Positions 17,207 through 26,685 of a stretch of DNA of 64,000 bases are shown piece after piece. The stretch is from the NCBI RefSeq assembly GCF_900188095.1, contig NZ_FZOT01000005.1:124001-188000 (forward strand), read 5' to 3'. A program made the position numbers and the translations under genes. Source of the stretch: Noviherbaspirillum humi (GTDB taxonomy: Bacteria > Pseudomonadota > Gammaproteobacteria > Burkholderiales > Burkholderiaceae_D). The notes beneath the pieces were generated by a model. That model did not search any database, was not told the DNA's origin, and saw only the letters and a list, made by a program, of their open reading frames with translations. Position 1 is the stretch's first letter; each line of letters opens with the position of its first letter.

Positions 17207-18148
17207 ATGAACCTCCATCAATTGCGCTTCGTGCGCGAAGCCGTCAGGCAGAATTTCAATCTCACCGAAGCCGCCAAGGCGCTCTACACCTCGCAGCCGG
17301 GGGTGTCCAAGGCCATCATCGAGCTGGAAGAGGAGCTGGGCGTGGATATCTTCACCCGCCACGGCAAACGGATCCGCGGACTTACCGAGCCGGGCAGGGC
17401 GGTGCTGAAGTCGGTGGAGCTGATCATGCAGGAGATCGACGGCCTGAAACGCATCGGCAAGGAATTCGCCGCCCAGGACACCGGCAGCTTCACCATTGCC
17501 ACCACCCATACCCAGGCGCGTTATACCTTGCCAAAGGTGGTGCAGGCTTTCACCCAGAAGTATCCCAAGGTCAGGTTGTCCTTGTTGCAGGGCAACCCGA
17601 GGCAGGTGGCCGACATGGTGCTGCGGGACCAGGCCGACCTGGCGCTCGCCACCGAAGCCATTGCCGACATGGACGGCCTGATCTCGATTCCCTGCTATCA
17701 ATGGGAGCATGTGCTGGTGGTGCCGCCGGAGCATGCGCTGCTGCGCAGCCAGACGATCACCCTGGAGGAGATCGCCGCTTATCCCCTCATTACTTACGAT
17801 GCCGCCTTCGCCGGCCGCGCCCGCATCGATCATGCTTTCTCGCTTCGGGGCTTGAGCCCGGATGTTTTGCTGGAAGCCATCGATGCCGACGTCATCAAGA
17901 CTTACGTGGAGCTGGGACTGGGCGTGGGCCTCATCGCCGGCATGGCTTTCGACGCCGAGCGCGACCGAAACCTCCGCGCCATCGAGGTCGGCCATCTGTT
18001 CGGCACCAACGTGTCGCGGGTGGCGCTGAAGCAGGGCGCCTACCTGCGCAGCTACGTGTACACCTTCATCGAGCTGCTGGCGCCCACCCTGAACCGCAAG
18101 CTGATCGAGCGCCTGATGAGCGGTGAAAAAGACGTCTATGAGTTATGA
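17207..18148 (+). CDS. cysB: CysB-type LysR regulator of sulfur assimilation
   Basis: A 313-residue LysR-family protein with an N-terminal winged helix-turn-helix (residues 1-60; AAKALYTSQPGVSKAIIELE) and a C-terminal inducer domain. MNLHQLRFVREAVRQNFNLT and the IATTHTQARYTLP block identify the CysB/Cbl branch, whose members respond to O-acetylserine or N-acetylserine and activate cys genes. Divergence from the cys operon supports this role. The downstream HAD gene overlaps its end by 11 bases. Confidence 0.95.
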   Translation: MNLHQLRFVREAVRQNFNLTEAAKALYTSQPGVSKAIIELEEELGVDIFTRHGKRIRGLTEPGRAVLKSVELIMQEIDGLKRIGKEFAAQDTGSFTIATTHTQARYTLPKVVQAFTQKYPKVRLSLLQGNPRQVADMVLRDQADLALATEAIADMDGLISIPCYQWEHVLVVPPEHALLRSQTITLEEIAAYPLITYDAAFAGRARIDHAFSLRGLSPDVLLEAIDADVIKTYVELGLGVGLIAGMAFDAERDRNLRAIEVGHLFGTNVSRVALKQGAYLRSYVYTFIELLAPTLNRKLIERLMSGEKDVYEL

Positions 18149-18953
18149 CCTTGTCTCGCTGAAGCCGCTGGCCGAGTGGCCGCTGGCGGAGCGGCAAGCC
18201 ATCGCCGGCGTTCTGACCGACATCGATGACACCCTGACCACCCACGGCCGCCTGGACTCCGGCGTGCTGGCCGCGCTGGAAAGCCTGCGCGGCGCCGGCC
18301 TCAAGCTCATCGCCGTGACCGGCCGCCCCACGTGGTGGGCAATGCCGCTGCTGCGGCTGTGCGCCTTCGATGCGGTGATCGCCGAAAACGGCGCCAGCGC
18401 CTTCTGGCTGGAAGATGCCGGCCGGCAGCAAGCCCTGTTCTATGCCGATGCCGCTACCCGCGGCCAGCATCGCCGCGCGCTGGAAGCGCTCGCGGAGGAA
18501 CTGCAGGCGCGCTTCCCCGGCCTGCAGGTGGCCGACGATGCCGCCCAGCGTGTCGGCGACCTTGCCTTCGACATCGGCGAGAACATCGCGCCGCTGCCGG
18601 CGGAGGCGGTGGAGGAAATCGCCGCCTTCGTGCGCGGGCGCGGCTTCTTCGTTGCCACCAGCAGCATCCACCTGCATGCCTCGGTCGTCCGCTTTTCCAA
18701 GCAGGAAACCACGCAGCAGGTGCTGGAAAAAGTATTCGGCATCGGCGATGAGGCGGCCCGCGCCGGCTTTGCCTTCGTCGGCGACTCGGCCAACGATGCC
18801 CCCATGTTCAGCCACTATCCGAACACCATCGGCGTGGCCAATGTCCAACGGTTTCTGCCGCGCCTGCCCAAGGCGCCAGTCTATGTCACCCGCCAGGCAT
18901 CGGGCGCCGGATTCATCGAAGTGGCGCAAGCCCTACTGGAAGCAAGACAATGA
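18138..18953 (+). CDS. HAD-superfamily hydrolase (Cof/IIB type)
   Basis: A 271-residue haloacid dehalogenase-fold phosphatase. Motif I is DIDDTLTT, motif II IAVTGR, and motif IV GDSANDAPMF; the cap between ~90 and 200 is of the IIB kind. The substrate cannot be told; sugar phosphates are usual for this class. ATG 18138 lies within the end of cysB; GTG 18123 is an alternative. Its stop overlaps the next gene by four bases (ATGA), so the two are coupled. Confidence 0.85.
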   Translation: MSYDLVSLKPLAEWPLAERQAIAGVLTDIDDTLTTHGRLDSGVLAALESLRGAGLKLIAVTGRPTWWAMPLLRLCAFDAVIAENGASAFWLEDAGRQQALFYADAATRGQHRRALEALAEELQARFPGLQVADDAAQRVGDLAFDIGENIAPLPAEAVEEIAAFVRGRGFFVATSSIHLHASVVRFSKQETTQQVLEKVFGIGDEAARAGFAFVGDSANDAPMFSHYPNTIGVANVQRFLPRLPKAPVYVTRQASGAGFIEVAQALLEARQ

Positions 18954-19603
18954 ATGAAGTAAATACCTCATCCGGCTTTTACCTGCAGCTGGCCGCCATT
19001 GCCGAAGCGGCTTACGGCCGTCCCGAGCGAGAGGAGGATTTGCTGGATCTGCAGGAAATGGTGGCCGAAGCGCTGGAAGCGCACGACATCCTGGAACTCG
19101 CCTGCGGCACCGGCTACTGGTCGCAGCTGCTGCAGGACGAGGTGGCAATTTCCCTGCTCGCCACCGACATCTGCCCGGAAGTGCTGGACATCGCCCGCAC
19201 CCGCGATCTGGACGAGGAGATCGTCAGCTTTGCCCAGGCGGATGCCTTCGATCCCAAGGTCGAAGGCGATTTCTCTGCCTGCTTCATCGGTTTCTTCTGG
19301 TCGCATGTGCCGCGCCAGGATCAGGACCGGCTGCTCGCCGCCTTGCGCGCCCGGCTCGGCGCCGGCGCCTTGCTGGTCATGGTGGACGACAATCTCGTCG
19401 AGGATGATGAGAACCCGATCGCCCGCACCGACGCCGAAGGCAATACCTACCAATTCCTGCGCACGCCCGACGGCGAGCGGGTGGAAGTGCTGAAAAACTT
19501 CCCCACCGACAGCGCCCTGCGCAAGAAGCTCGCCGCCCATGCCCGCGAGGTGAGGGTGGAGCGGCTCCATCACTACTGGATGCTGACCTGCAAGCTGAAG
19601 TAG
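18950..19603 (+). CDS. class I SAM-dependent methyltransferase
   Basis: A 217-residue methyltransferase with motif I LELACGTGYW (SAM-binding glycine loop), an acidic motif II (LATDICPEVL), and the post-motif segment GALLVMVDDN. The acceptor is not recognisable. It is translationally coupled to the HAD hydrolase gene, which suggests they act together. Confidence 0.85.
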   Translation: MNEVNTSSGFYLQLAAIAEAAYGRPEREEDLLDLQEMVAEALEAHDILELACGTGYWSQLLQDEVAISLLATDICPEVLDIARTRDLDEEIVSFAQADAFDPKVEGDFSACFIGFFWSHVPRQDQDRLLAALRARLGAGALLVMVDDNLVEDDENPIARTDAEGNTYQFLRTPDGERVEVLKNFPTDSALRKKLAAHAREVRVERLHHYWMLTCKLK

Positions 19604-19978
19604 GCAGGCGCCGGATGGGTTCTCCGCCCGGCCAAGGCGGCATTCCCCATCGGGTCCGATGCCGATGCCCGTTCTTTGTTCTGGACGAACTGGCGCCTCC
19701 TCCCATCGGAAATGCATCGCCTGGGCAACACGGTGATCGCCTCCAGGCAAGAGGCTCGACTGCGCGCTCCCGCGCTCACTCTGCGCCAAAGATGTGGCAA
19801 GACGCCCATTCGCAGCGGGATATTGGCTATATTCACCTGTTGACGCAGTTTTGACCTGGACAAGTAATGGTCAAAATTGATCGGTCTCAAATCGGCCAGT
19901 GTGGCGTTTCCTAAGATGCAGGGGCCGGCGGCAGGTTGCGCTCCTTCCTCGCGCCGCCATCGTCCCAAGGAGACCCTG
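19604..19978. other. 375-bp intergenic region with candidate operator
   Basis: No coding frame is convincing. At 19849-19876 TTTTGACC and GGTCAAAA form a perfect 8-bp inverted repeat with a 12-bp spacer, followed about 100 bases later by the fasciclin gene and its AAGGAG ribosome-binding site. Confidence 0.5.
19849..19876. promoter_or_regulatory. inverted repeat TTTTGACC-N12-GGTCAAAA
   Basis: A perfect 8-bp inverted repeat upstream of the fasciclin lipoprotein gene. Two overlapping TTGAC hexamers (19840 and 19851) could act as -35 elements. A regulator-binding role is inferred. Confidence 0.4.
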
Positions 19979-20941
19979 ATGAGATTTATCCAAACCCTAT
20001 GTATCCTGGCGCTTTCCCTCCTGCTCGCAGCCTGCGGCGGCGATGACGACGCATCGCCTGCCACATCGAGCGTGGCGGCCTCTACCACCATCGACAAGGT
20101 GGCGCAGTCGAACGGCTTCAATGCCTTGCTGGCTGCGGCCGTCAAGGCCGAACTGTCGACCACCCTGGCCGATCCGTCCCAGCGCTTGACGGTATTCGCT
20201 CCCACCGATGCCGCCTTCACCCAGCTTGCCAGTCGCCTCGGCTTCGACAGCGCCACCGCCATGGTGCAGGCGCTGCCGGCAACCACGCTCAAAAACATTC
20301 TCAGCTATCACGTGCTGCAGGGCGGCAAGCAGGCGGCGGACTTGAGCGCGCCGGCTTCCTCCAGCCAGCCGACCTTGTACAGCTTCGGCGGCCAGCCGGC
20401 CACGCTGGCGGTGGCGGCCAGTGGCAGCAGTCTGCGGCTGACCGATGCGGTCCAGACCAGCGCTACTGTCACGACGCCGAATGTGGCAGCCAGCAATGGC
20501 GTCATCCATGTGATCGACAAGGTGCTGGTGCCGCCGGGTGTGCTGAACGCAGTGCAGATGGCACGCGCCAATCCGGAGCTTTCTTCCCTGGTCGCCGCGC
20601 TGACCGCAGCCAACCTGCAGAACACCTTGTCGGGGGCGGGTCCGTTCACGGTGTTCGCCCCGACCAATGCAGCTTTCGCCCAGGCGCCGGCCGGACTCAG
20701 CACCCAGCAGCTGACCACCGTGCTGACCTACCATGTGCTGGGCAGCCAGGTGCTGGCGGCGCAAATCCCGTTCGGCACGCCGGTCCAGACCTTGTCCGGC
20801 CAGTCCATCGCGATCGCCAGCGGCACGCCGCCGACCATCGTCGATACCACCGCCACGCCGGCCAGGATCACCGCGACCGACATCCGCGCCAGCAACGGCG
20901 TGATTCACCTGATCGACAAAGTCTTGATTCCGGCCCTCTAG
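19979..20941 (+). CDS. lipoprotein with two fasciclin (FAS1) domains
   Basis: A 320-residue exported protein. The N-terminus is a lipoprotein signal (SLLLAACGG lipobox, Cys at ~19). Two FAS1 repeats follow, ~45-180 and ~185-318, each with the F1 block (LTVFAPTDAAF and FTVFAPTNAAF) and the F2 block ending in NGVIHVIDKVL and NGVIHLIDKVL. FAS1 domains mediate adhesion or surface interactions; bacterial functions are mostly unknown. AAGGAG precedes the ATG. It is transcribed alone and ends before a shared terminator. Confidence 0.92.
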   Translation: MRFIQTLCILALSLLLAACGGDDDASPATSSVAASTTIDKVAQSNGFNALLAAAVKAELSTTLADPSQRLTVFAPTDAAFTQLASRLGFDSATAMVQALPATTLKNILSYHVLQGGKQAADLSAPASSSQPTLYSFGGQPATLAVAASGSSLRLTDAVQTSATVTTPNVAASNGVIHVIDKVLVPPGVLNAVQMARANPELSSLVAALTAANLQNTLSGAGPFTVFAPTNAAFAQAPAGLSTQQLTTVLTYHVLGSQVLAAQIPFGTPVQTLSGQSIAIASGTPPTIVDTTATPARITATDIRASNGVIHLIDKVLIPAL

Positions 20942-20984
20942 TCAGAGTCAGGGAGAAGAAGCGGGCGAGCAGCGCCCAAAGAAA

Positions 20985-21012
20985 AAGCCGGAGCTGATCG
21001 CAGCTCCGGCTT
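20985..21012. terminator. bidirectional terminator between the fasciclin gene and cheA
   Basis: AAGCCGGAGCTG and CAGCTCCGGCTT form a perfect 12-bp stem with an ATCG loop between two convergent genes. A-runs upstream give a T-run on the minus strand for cheA. Confidence 0.8.
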
Positions 21013-21033
21013 CATGATGGAACCGTCTTCGGC

Positions 21034-22842
21034 TTACGCTGCCAGGCGGGTGGAGACCGTCTTGCAACCGTCGAGCAGGAAAGCCAGGCTGATCACCAGC
21101 ACCAGTTCGCCCTCGGCGGAACGGGCGGTGCCGTTCACGCCCGGCACCGACAGCGCGGTGAGCGGCTTGATCACCAGGTCGGCCGTGCCATCCACTGCTT
21201 CCACCGCCAGGATGTAGGGTTGGGGCGCGGCGATCACCACGCCGACCTTTTCCTTGCAGGGCTCGTAGCCGAGGATGCCGGCGAGCGAACGCACCGCCAG
21301 CGGCCGGCCCTGGTCGCGCAGCACCGGGGCGCCGCCAACCTCGTCGAACTCGTCCGGCAGGGAAACCACCCGTTCCACCGCCACCATCGGCATGGCCAGC
21401 GCCGCGCCGGAGGCGCGCACCAGCATGGTCGGGACGATGGACAGCTCGATCGGCAGGCGGATGGTGAAGCGGGTACCCTGGCCCAGCGCGGAGTCGATGC
21501 GGATGGCGCCGCGGTGTTTCTCCACCGCCGTCTTGACCACATCCATGCCGACGCCTCGGCCGGAAACGCTGGAGGCGACTTCCTTGGTCGAGAAACCGGG
21601 CAGGAACACCAGCTGGAAGGCTTCCTCCGCCGTCTGCGCCGCGTTGTCGCCGATCAGGCCCTTGGCGATCGCCTTGGCGCGCAGCTTGTTCGGGTCCATG
21701 CCCTTGCCGTCGTCCGAGAGTTCGATCATGACGCTGCTGCCTTCCTGCCAGGCCTTGAGCAGGATGGTGGCCTTGGACGGCTTGCCGGCGGCAGTGCGTT
21801 CGGCGCCTTCCTCGACGCCATGGTCGAGAGCATTGCGCAGCATGTGCACCAGCGGGTCGTACAGGCTGTCGACCACCACACGATCGACTTCGGTTTCGGC
21901 GCCTTCGATCACCAGTTCCACTTCCTTGCCGAGGTCGCGCGCCAGTTCGCGCACCAGGCGCGGGAATTTCTGGAACAGGCGGCCCACAGGCTGCATGCGG
22001 GTGGAGAGCGTGGCGCGCTGCAGTTCGGTGGAATAGCGCGAGGCGCGGGCCAGCGTTTCCTGCAGGGCCGACATCAGCACCGCCGCCTGGCCGTCGAACT
22101 TGAATTGCGCCAGCTTCTCCAGCAGCACCGCCGCCTGGTTCGCCGCCTGCACCGATTCGCCCGCCACTTCCAGCAGGGCGTCGAGCTTGATGGCATCGAT
22201 GCGGATGCTGTCCTCCTTCACCTGGGCGGTGATGGGGCGGGGCGCATCGTCGGATTTGGCAGGATGCGGCGCTGCTGCGGCGGCGGGCGACGCTGGCTTC
22301 GCGGCGTTGTCGGCCACCAGATGCAGGCCGGCCGGCACCACCGCGCGATACAGCGCTTCCCAGTCGAGCTGGACCTCGCCGTCGGTGCTAGTGGCCGCGA
22401 CCTGCGCCTTCGCTTCTACCGGAACCGCAGGGGCGGCAGGCGCGGCGGGTTCCGCCGGCTTGCTTTCGATGGCGTTGCGCAGCAGCTCTTCCAGCGACTG
22501 CGGCATGGCCGGGAGGGCTTCCGGCGCCGTGCCGCTGGCCAGCTGGTTGAGCTGGTCGGCGACGAAGCCGCTGGCCTGCAGGCCGGCCTCGATGGCCACC
22601 GGCGTCACCGGCACCTTGCCGGTGCGCAGCGCGTCGAACAGGTTTTCGGTCAGGTGGCAGGCCGACACCATCGCCGGCAGGTTCATGAAGCCGGCGCCGC
22701 CCTTGATGGTATGGAAGGAGCGGAACAGGGCATTCAGGGAATCGGTGTCGTCCGGCCGCCGCTCCAGCGACAGCAGGTGCTCCTCCACATTGGTCGCCAG
22801 GTCGATCGCTTCGACGACGAATTCCTTGAGCATGTCGTCCAT
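21034..22842 (-). CDS. cheA: chemotaxis histidine kinase CheA
   Basis: A 602-residue kinase that phosphorylates CheY/CheB in response to chemoreceptors. Order: Hpt domain (~1-105) with phospho-acceptor His44 (SFHTIKGGAGF), an Ala/Pro-rich linker with little room for a full P2 domain, a dimerisation region (~215-290), the ATPase domain with N box (HMLRNALDHGVE), G1 (DDGKGMD) and G2 (GRGVGMDVV), and a CheW-like domain at the C-terminus (~455-600). It follows cheZ with a one-base overlap. CheW, CheY and receptors are not nearby, so they must be elsewhere. Confidence 0.93.
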   Translation of the reverse strand: MDDMLKEFVVEAIDLATNVEEHLLSLERRPDDTDSLNALFRSFHTIKGGAGFMNLPAMVSACHLTENLFDALRTGKVPVTPVAIEAGLQASGFVADQLNQLASGTAPEALPAMPQSLEELLRNAIESKPAEPAAPAAPAVPVEAKAQVAATSTDGEVQLDWEALYRAVVPAGLHLVADNAAKPASPAAAAAPHPAKSDDAPRPITAQVKEDSIRIDAIKLDALLEVAGESVQAANQAAVLLEKLAQFKFDGQAAVLMSALQETLARASRYSTELQRATLSTRMQPVGRLFQKFPRLVRELARDLGKEVELVIEGAETEVDRVVVDSLYDPLVHMLRNALDHGVEEGAERTAAGKPSKATILLKAWQEGSSVMIELSDDGKGMDPNKLRAKAIAKGLIGDNAAQTAEEAFQLVFLPGFSTKEVASSVSGRGVGMDVVKTAVEKHRGAIRIDSALGQGTRFTIRLPIELSIVPTMLVRASGAALAMPMVAVERVVSLPDEFDEVGGAPVLRDQGRPLAVRSLAGILGYEPCKEKVGVVIAAPQPYILAVEAVDGTADLVIKPLTALSVPGVNGTARSAEGELVLVISLAFLLDGCKTVSTRLAA

Positions 22843-23624
22843 CAGAACCCCAGGTCGGCCAGCAGGCTGTCGACGTCATCCTGGGCCATCGCCGCGCCCG
22901 GCGCGGCCGGGCCGGACATCAGCTCGACTTCCTTGTGCTCGGCGGCCATCGCCGCCTTGACTTCCGGCGGCGCGTTGTCGCGCAGCAGCTGCGCCAGCTC
23001 GCGCTCGGCGGTGCTGGTGATGTTGACGATTTTCTTGATCAGCTGGCCGGTGATGTCCTGGAAATCCTGGGCCATCATGATGTCCAGCAGGCGCGCCTTT
23101 TCCGATTCGGTGGACTGGGTGACGATGGCGGCGAACTGGCGCGAATCGCCAGCCAGCGCCTTGAACTCCTCGATGCCGAGCTTGCCGGCAAACAGGGCGG
23201 CCCAGCGGTCTTCCATGTCCTTGGCCTTTTTCGCCAGTTCGTCCTGCTCCGGCATGCCGCCGTCGACGGCATTGAGCACCTTGTTCGCCGCCTGCTCGGT
23301 GAGCGAAGCCACATGCTCCAGGCGGCCTTGCGCATCGGTGATCTGGGTGGCGACCTCCGACAGCGAGCGGTCGTAGCCGAGCTGGCGCAGCGAATCGTGC
23401 AGCATGCGCACGATGCCGCCGAGACGCTCGTACATCGGCTTGTCGCCGCTTTCGCCGGCGGCCTCCTGGCCGTCGGCCTGTGAAAATTCATCCGCCTGGC
23501 CGGCGTCCGCCGGCGGGGCATTATCGGCCGCAGGGGCCGGCGCTTCGGCCACGGCCGAACCGGCCCGTTGCGCGGCCACCTCCTCGAACAATGCTTCGAG
23601 ATCGTCTTCTGCAGCTTGTGTCAT
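22842..23624 (-). CDS. cheZ: CheY-P phosphatase CheZ
   Basis: A 260-residue protein. After an acidic, Ala/Pro-rich N-terminal ~60 residues comes the long helical CheZ domain with the catalytic segment QDFQDITGQLIKKI, whose glutamine acts in CheY dephosphorylation. The last residues (DDVDSLLADLGF) match the C-terminal helix that binds CheY. ATG 23624 is used; an upstream ATG at 23672 would add unrelated residues. Its stop overlaps the cheA start (TGATG), so the two are co-translated. Confidence 0.92.
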   Translation of the reverse strand: MTQAAEDDLEALFEEVAAQRAGSAVAEAPAPAADNAPPADAGQADEFSQADGQEAAGESGDKPMYERLGGIVRMLHDSLRQLGYDRSLSEVATQITDAQGRLEHVASLTEQAANKVLNAVDGGMPEQDELAKKAKDMEDRWAALFAGKLGIEEFKALAGDSRQFAAIVTQSTESEKARLLDIMMAQDFQDITGQLIKKIVNITSTAERELAQLLRDNAPPEVKAAMAAEHKEVELMSGPAAPGAAMAQDDVDSLLADLGF

Positions 23625-23729
23625 GTCTGGATGTTCCTTTATCGATCGTGATTCTTGCCGTTTTTGCAGCATTCATGGCGATGCCGTCGTTTTGTCTCCG
23701 CTCGCAAGAGTCAGTTTCCAGAAAGCATC

Positions 23730-23750
23730 ATAAACCCGGCCTCGCCGGGT
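23730..23750 (-). terminator. weak terminator-like hairpin after the alpha/beta hydrolase
   Basis: ACCCGGC and GCCGGGT (23734-23750) form a 7-bp stem with a three-base loop. A short T-run follows on the minus strand, ~60 bases after the hydrolase stop. Confidence 0.45.
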
Positions 23751-23807
23751 GCCAAGCATGATGCAGAAGAATTGTTGCAGTGGCGCTTTTTTGCCCGGTG
23801 GACTTGC

Positions 23808-24683
23808 TTAACTTTCAACGCCGCCGGCTGAGGAGGCGGTGTTTTCAACCAGGTCCAGGGTCGCCTGAAACAACGGCGATTCGGGATCGGCGAAGGCATC
23901 GCAGATGGTCATGTGGTTGATGCCATCCAGAGACAGATTGGCCCGGTGGTTGTCCTTCCAATGCTCGGCCAGCAGTTCGGCCTGGCGATGAAACTCCTCC
24001 GATTCCAGGGCGCCGACGGCGGTCACGAAAGGCGCCGGATGGCTCTGCGGCATGGTGGCCGGAGACAGGCGATGGATGCGGGCGTCGTCCAGCTTCAGGT
24101 CGTCCTTCAGGAAGTCGACATGGCGCAGCGGCTCCAGATCGGCCACGCCGGACATGACTACGCCGGCCTTCACCAGGTCGCGGGGCAGATCGGCGCCCAC
24201 CTCCGGCCACAGCGCCGCCATCAGCATCGCCGTCAGGTGGCCGCCGGCGGAGTGGCCGGAAACGATGATGCGCTCCGGGTCGAAATCGTATTGCTCGGCG
24301 TGGCGGTAGAGCCAGGCCAGGGCGCGCAGCTGCTCATGGACGATTTCGTCCAGCGTGGCGGTCGGCGCCAGGGTGTAATTGGTGATGGCCACGTTCATGC
24401 CGGCGGCGACGAAGGAGGGCGCGATGAAGGAGAAGTCCGACTTGTCCATCGCACGCCACCAGCCGCCGTGAATGAACACCAGCAGCGGCGCGCCGCCGCC
24501 GCGCGCCGGGAAGAAGTCGAGGCGCTCGGCCGGGGTATCGCCATAAGGCAGGTCGAGCAGGGCGGCATGATTGCGGCGCACCCGCTGCGACTCCTTCAGC
24601 CAGCGGGTGAAGATGTGCGGATGGTCGGGGATGCTGGCGCGAGCGTTGTACTGGCGGCTGTAGAAGTCGGTCGGGTTGTCCAT
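23808..24683 (-). CDS. alpha/beta hydrolase (carboxylesterase/kynurenine formamidase-like)
   Basis: A 291-residue alpha/beta hydrolase. HGGWW holds the oxyanion hole and GHSAGGH the nucleophilic serine; the catalytic histidine is probably in DGINHMTI near residue 265. HGGWW-type members include kynurenine formamidases and various esterases. No kynurenine-pathway genes are adjacent, so the substrate is open. It is divergent from cobT and appears unrelated to it. Confidence 0.85.
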   Translation of the reverse strand: MDNPTDFYSRQYNARASIPDHPHIFTRWLKESQRVRRNHAALLDLPYGDTPAERLDFFPARGGGAPLLVFIHGGWWRAMDKSDFSFIAPSFVAAGMNVAITNYTLAPTATLDEIVHEQLRALAWLYRHAEQYDFDPERIIVSGHSAGGHLTAMLMAALWPEVGADLPRDLVKAGVVMSGVADLEPLRHVDFLKDDLKLDDARIHRLSPATMPQSHPAPFVTAVGALESEEFHRQAELLAEHWKDNHRANLSLDGINHMTICDAFADPESPLFQATLDLVENTASSAGGVES

Positions 24684-24818
24684 GATTGCTGAGCGTCGTT
24701 AGGCGAACAAGGCGCCCAGTGTAATCGCAAAGGCAGTGGCACGCGCCAACCGCGCCGGCGATTTGACGCTGGCGTGGGCCGGACCTACACTCGGCGCTTT
24801 CCAAACGCCTTCCCTCCA

Positions 24819-25853
24819 ATGCAGCCCTGCGAAATTCAAGCCATCCACGATGCGAGCCTTGCTGCCCGCCTCGACGCGGCCATCGACAACAAGACCAAGC
24901 CGCGCGGCAGCCTTGGCGCGCTCGAAAAGCTGGCGCGGCAGGCGGGTTTGATTCAGCGGACCGTTACGCCATCGATCGAGCGGCCGGCCATCATGGTGTT
25001 CGCCGGCGACCATGGCATCGCCGCCGAAAACGTCTCGCCCTATCCGCAAAGCGTGACCTGGCAGATGGTGGAAAACTTCCTGGCCCAGGGCGCCGCGATC
25101 AATGTTTTCGCCCGCCAGCATGGCTGCGAACTGCAGGTGGTGGATGCCGGCGTCAACCACGACTTCGGCCCGCGTGACGGCCTCATCGATCGCAAGATCG
25201 GCCGCGGCACCGGCAATTTCCTGCACGAGCCGGCGATGAGCGCCGAACAGCGCGACCGCGCCATGCAGGCGGGAAGGGAGCTGGTTCGCGGGTTGCCGGG
25301 CAACGTCATCGGGTTCGGCGAGATGGGCATCGCCAATACCAGCGCGGCCGCCGCCGTCATGCACCGTCTGACCGGCATCGCGCTCGAGGATTGCGTCGGC
25401 GCCGGCGCCGGCCTGGAGGAAGCCGGCGTGCTCCGCAAGCGAGGCATCATCTCCCGCGGGCTGCAACGCCATGCCGATGCGGTGGAACCGCTGCAGGTGC
25501 TGTCCGCCTTCGGCGGCTTCGAGATTGCCATGATCGCCGGGGCCATGCTGGGCGCGGCCGAGCGGCGCATGATCATCCTGGTAGATGGCTTCATCGTCAC
25601 CAGCGCGCTGCTGGTGGCGTCGCGGCTGCAGCCGGCGCTGCTCGATTACTGCGTGTTCTCGCATTGCTCCGACGAACGCGGCCATGCGCTGATGCTGCGC
25701 CATCTCGGCGCCGAACCGCTGCTGCGGCTCGGCCTGCGCCTCGGCGAAGGATCGGGCTGCGCGCTGGCGCTGCCGCTGCTGCGCTCGGCCATCGGCTTCC
25801 TGAACGAGATGGCGACCTTCGATTCCGCCGGCGTCAGCGAACGGAACGACTGA
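24819..25853 (+). CDS. cobT: nicotinate-nucleotide-dimethylbenzimidazole phosphoribosyltransferase
   Basis: A 344-residue enzyme that makes alpha-ribazole phosphate, the lower ligand of cobalamin, from nicotinate mononucleotide and dimethylbenzimidazole. [15 protein letters not shown] near the N-terminus, [17 protein letters not shown], and the [13 protein letters not shown] block (with the active-site region) are family hallmarks. ATG 24819 gives the usual length. It is the first gene of cobT-cobS-cobC, with a 4-base gap to cobS. Confidence 0.96.
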   Translation: MQPCEIQAIHDASLAARLDAAIDNKTKPRGSLGALEKLARQAGLIQRTVTPSIERPAIMVFAGDHGIAAENVSPYPQSVTWQMVENFLAQGAAINVFARQHGCELQVVDAGVNHDFGPRDGLIDRKIGRGTGNFLHEPAMSAEQRDRAMQAGRELVRGLPGNVIGFGEMGIANTSAAAAVMHRLTGIALEDCVGAGAGLEEAGVLRKRGIISRGLQRHADAVEPLQVLSAFGGFEIAMIAGAMLGAAERRMIILVDGFIVTSALLVASRLQPALLDYCVFSHCSDERGHALMLRHLGAEPLLRLGLRLGEGSGCALALPLLRSAIGFLNEMATFDSAGVSERND

Positions 25854-25857
25854 GGCC

Positions 25858-26682
25858 ATGGAGATGCCGGCCGATTCCCGCGTGACGCTGGGCCAGCGCA
25901 GCCTGCATCAGCTGCGGCTGTTCTTCGTCGCGCTGCAGTTCTTCACTCGTCTGCCGATTCCTGGCTGGGTCGGCTTCGAACCGGCCTGGCTGAATCACGC
26001 ATCGCGCTATTTTCCGGCAATCGGCATCCTGGTCGGCCTGCTCACCGCAGGCTGCTATTTTCTGGCTGCGCTGGTGTGGCCGCAGCCGGTGGCGGTGCTG
26101 CTGTCGACCGCCTTCGGCATCTGGATCACCGGCGCCTTCCATGAAGATGGCTTCGCCGACATGTGCGACGGCTTCGGCGGCGGCATGACGGCGCAGCGGG
26201 TGTTCGAAATCATGAAGGATTCCCGAATCGGCGCCTACGGCGCCATCGGCATCGTGCTGATGCTGCTGGCGAAATGCGTGGCGCTCTGGTCGCTGCCGCC
26301 GCAGGCGGTGGCGCCGGCGCTGCTGGCCGCCCATCCGCTGTCGCGCCTCATGTCGGCGGCACTGATCTGGCGCATGCGGTATGCGAAGGAAGAGGGCAAG
26401 GCCAAGCCGCTGGGACAGGCGATGAGCGGCGGCGAGTTCGCCATCGCGGCAGTCGCCGGCCTGGCGCCGGCCGTCCTGCTCGGTGCCGTCGGCAAGCTGC
26501 CGCTGGCCGGCCTCATGCTCGCCGCGTTGTTGATGATGGCGGTCGCCTTCTGGCTGGCGCGCCTGTTCCGCCGCCGCATCGGCGGCTACACCGGCGACTG
26601 CCTCGGCGGCGTGCAGCAGGCAACCGAACTGGCGTGCTATCTCGGCCTGCTCGCATCGTTCGGCCCACTGTTTGCAGGTTGA
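25858..26682 (+). CDS. cobS: adenosylcobinamide-GDP ribazoletransferase (cobalamin synthase)
   Basis: A 274-residue integral membrane enzyme that joins alpha-ribazole (phosphate) to adenosylcobinamide-GDP. FFVALQFFTRLPIP near the N-terminus, the HEDGFADMCDGFGGG metal-binding motif and KDSRIGAYGAIG are characteristic; about six hydrophobic segments follow. It lies between cobT and cobC with 3-4-base gaps, so it is co-translated with the enzymes before and after it in the lower-ligand branch. Confidence 0.96.
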   Translation: MEMPADSRVTLGQRSLHQLRLFFVALQFFTRLPIPGWVGFEPAWLNHASRYFPAIGILVGLLTAGCYFLAALVWPQPVAVLLSTAFGIWITGAFHEDGFADMCDGFGGGMTAQRVFEIMKDSRIGAYGAIGIVLMLLAKCVALWSLPPQAVAPALLAAHPLSRLMSAALIWRMRYAKEEGKAKPLGQAMSGGEFAIAAVAGLAPAVLLGAVGKLPLAGLMLAALLMMAVAFWLARLFRRRIGGYTGDCLGGVQQATELACYLGLLASFGPLFAG

Positions 26683-26685
26683 GCG

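Noticed and set aside
20941-21033. Small RNA gene between the fasciclin gene and cheA
   Set aside because: The strong hairpin is fully explained as a shared terminator of convergent genes.
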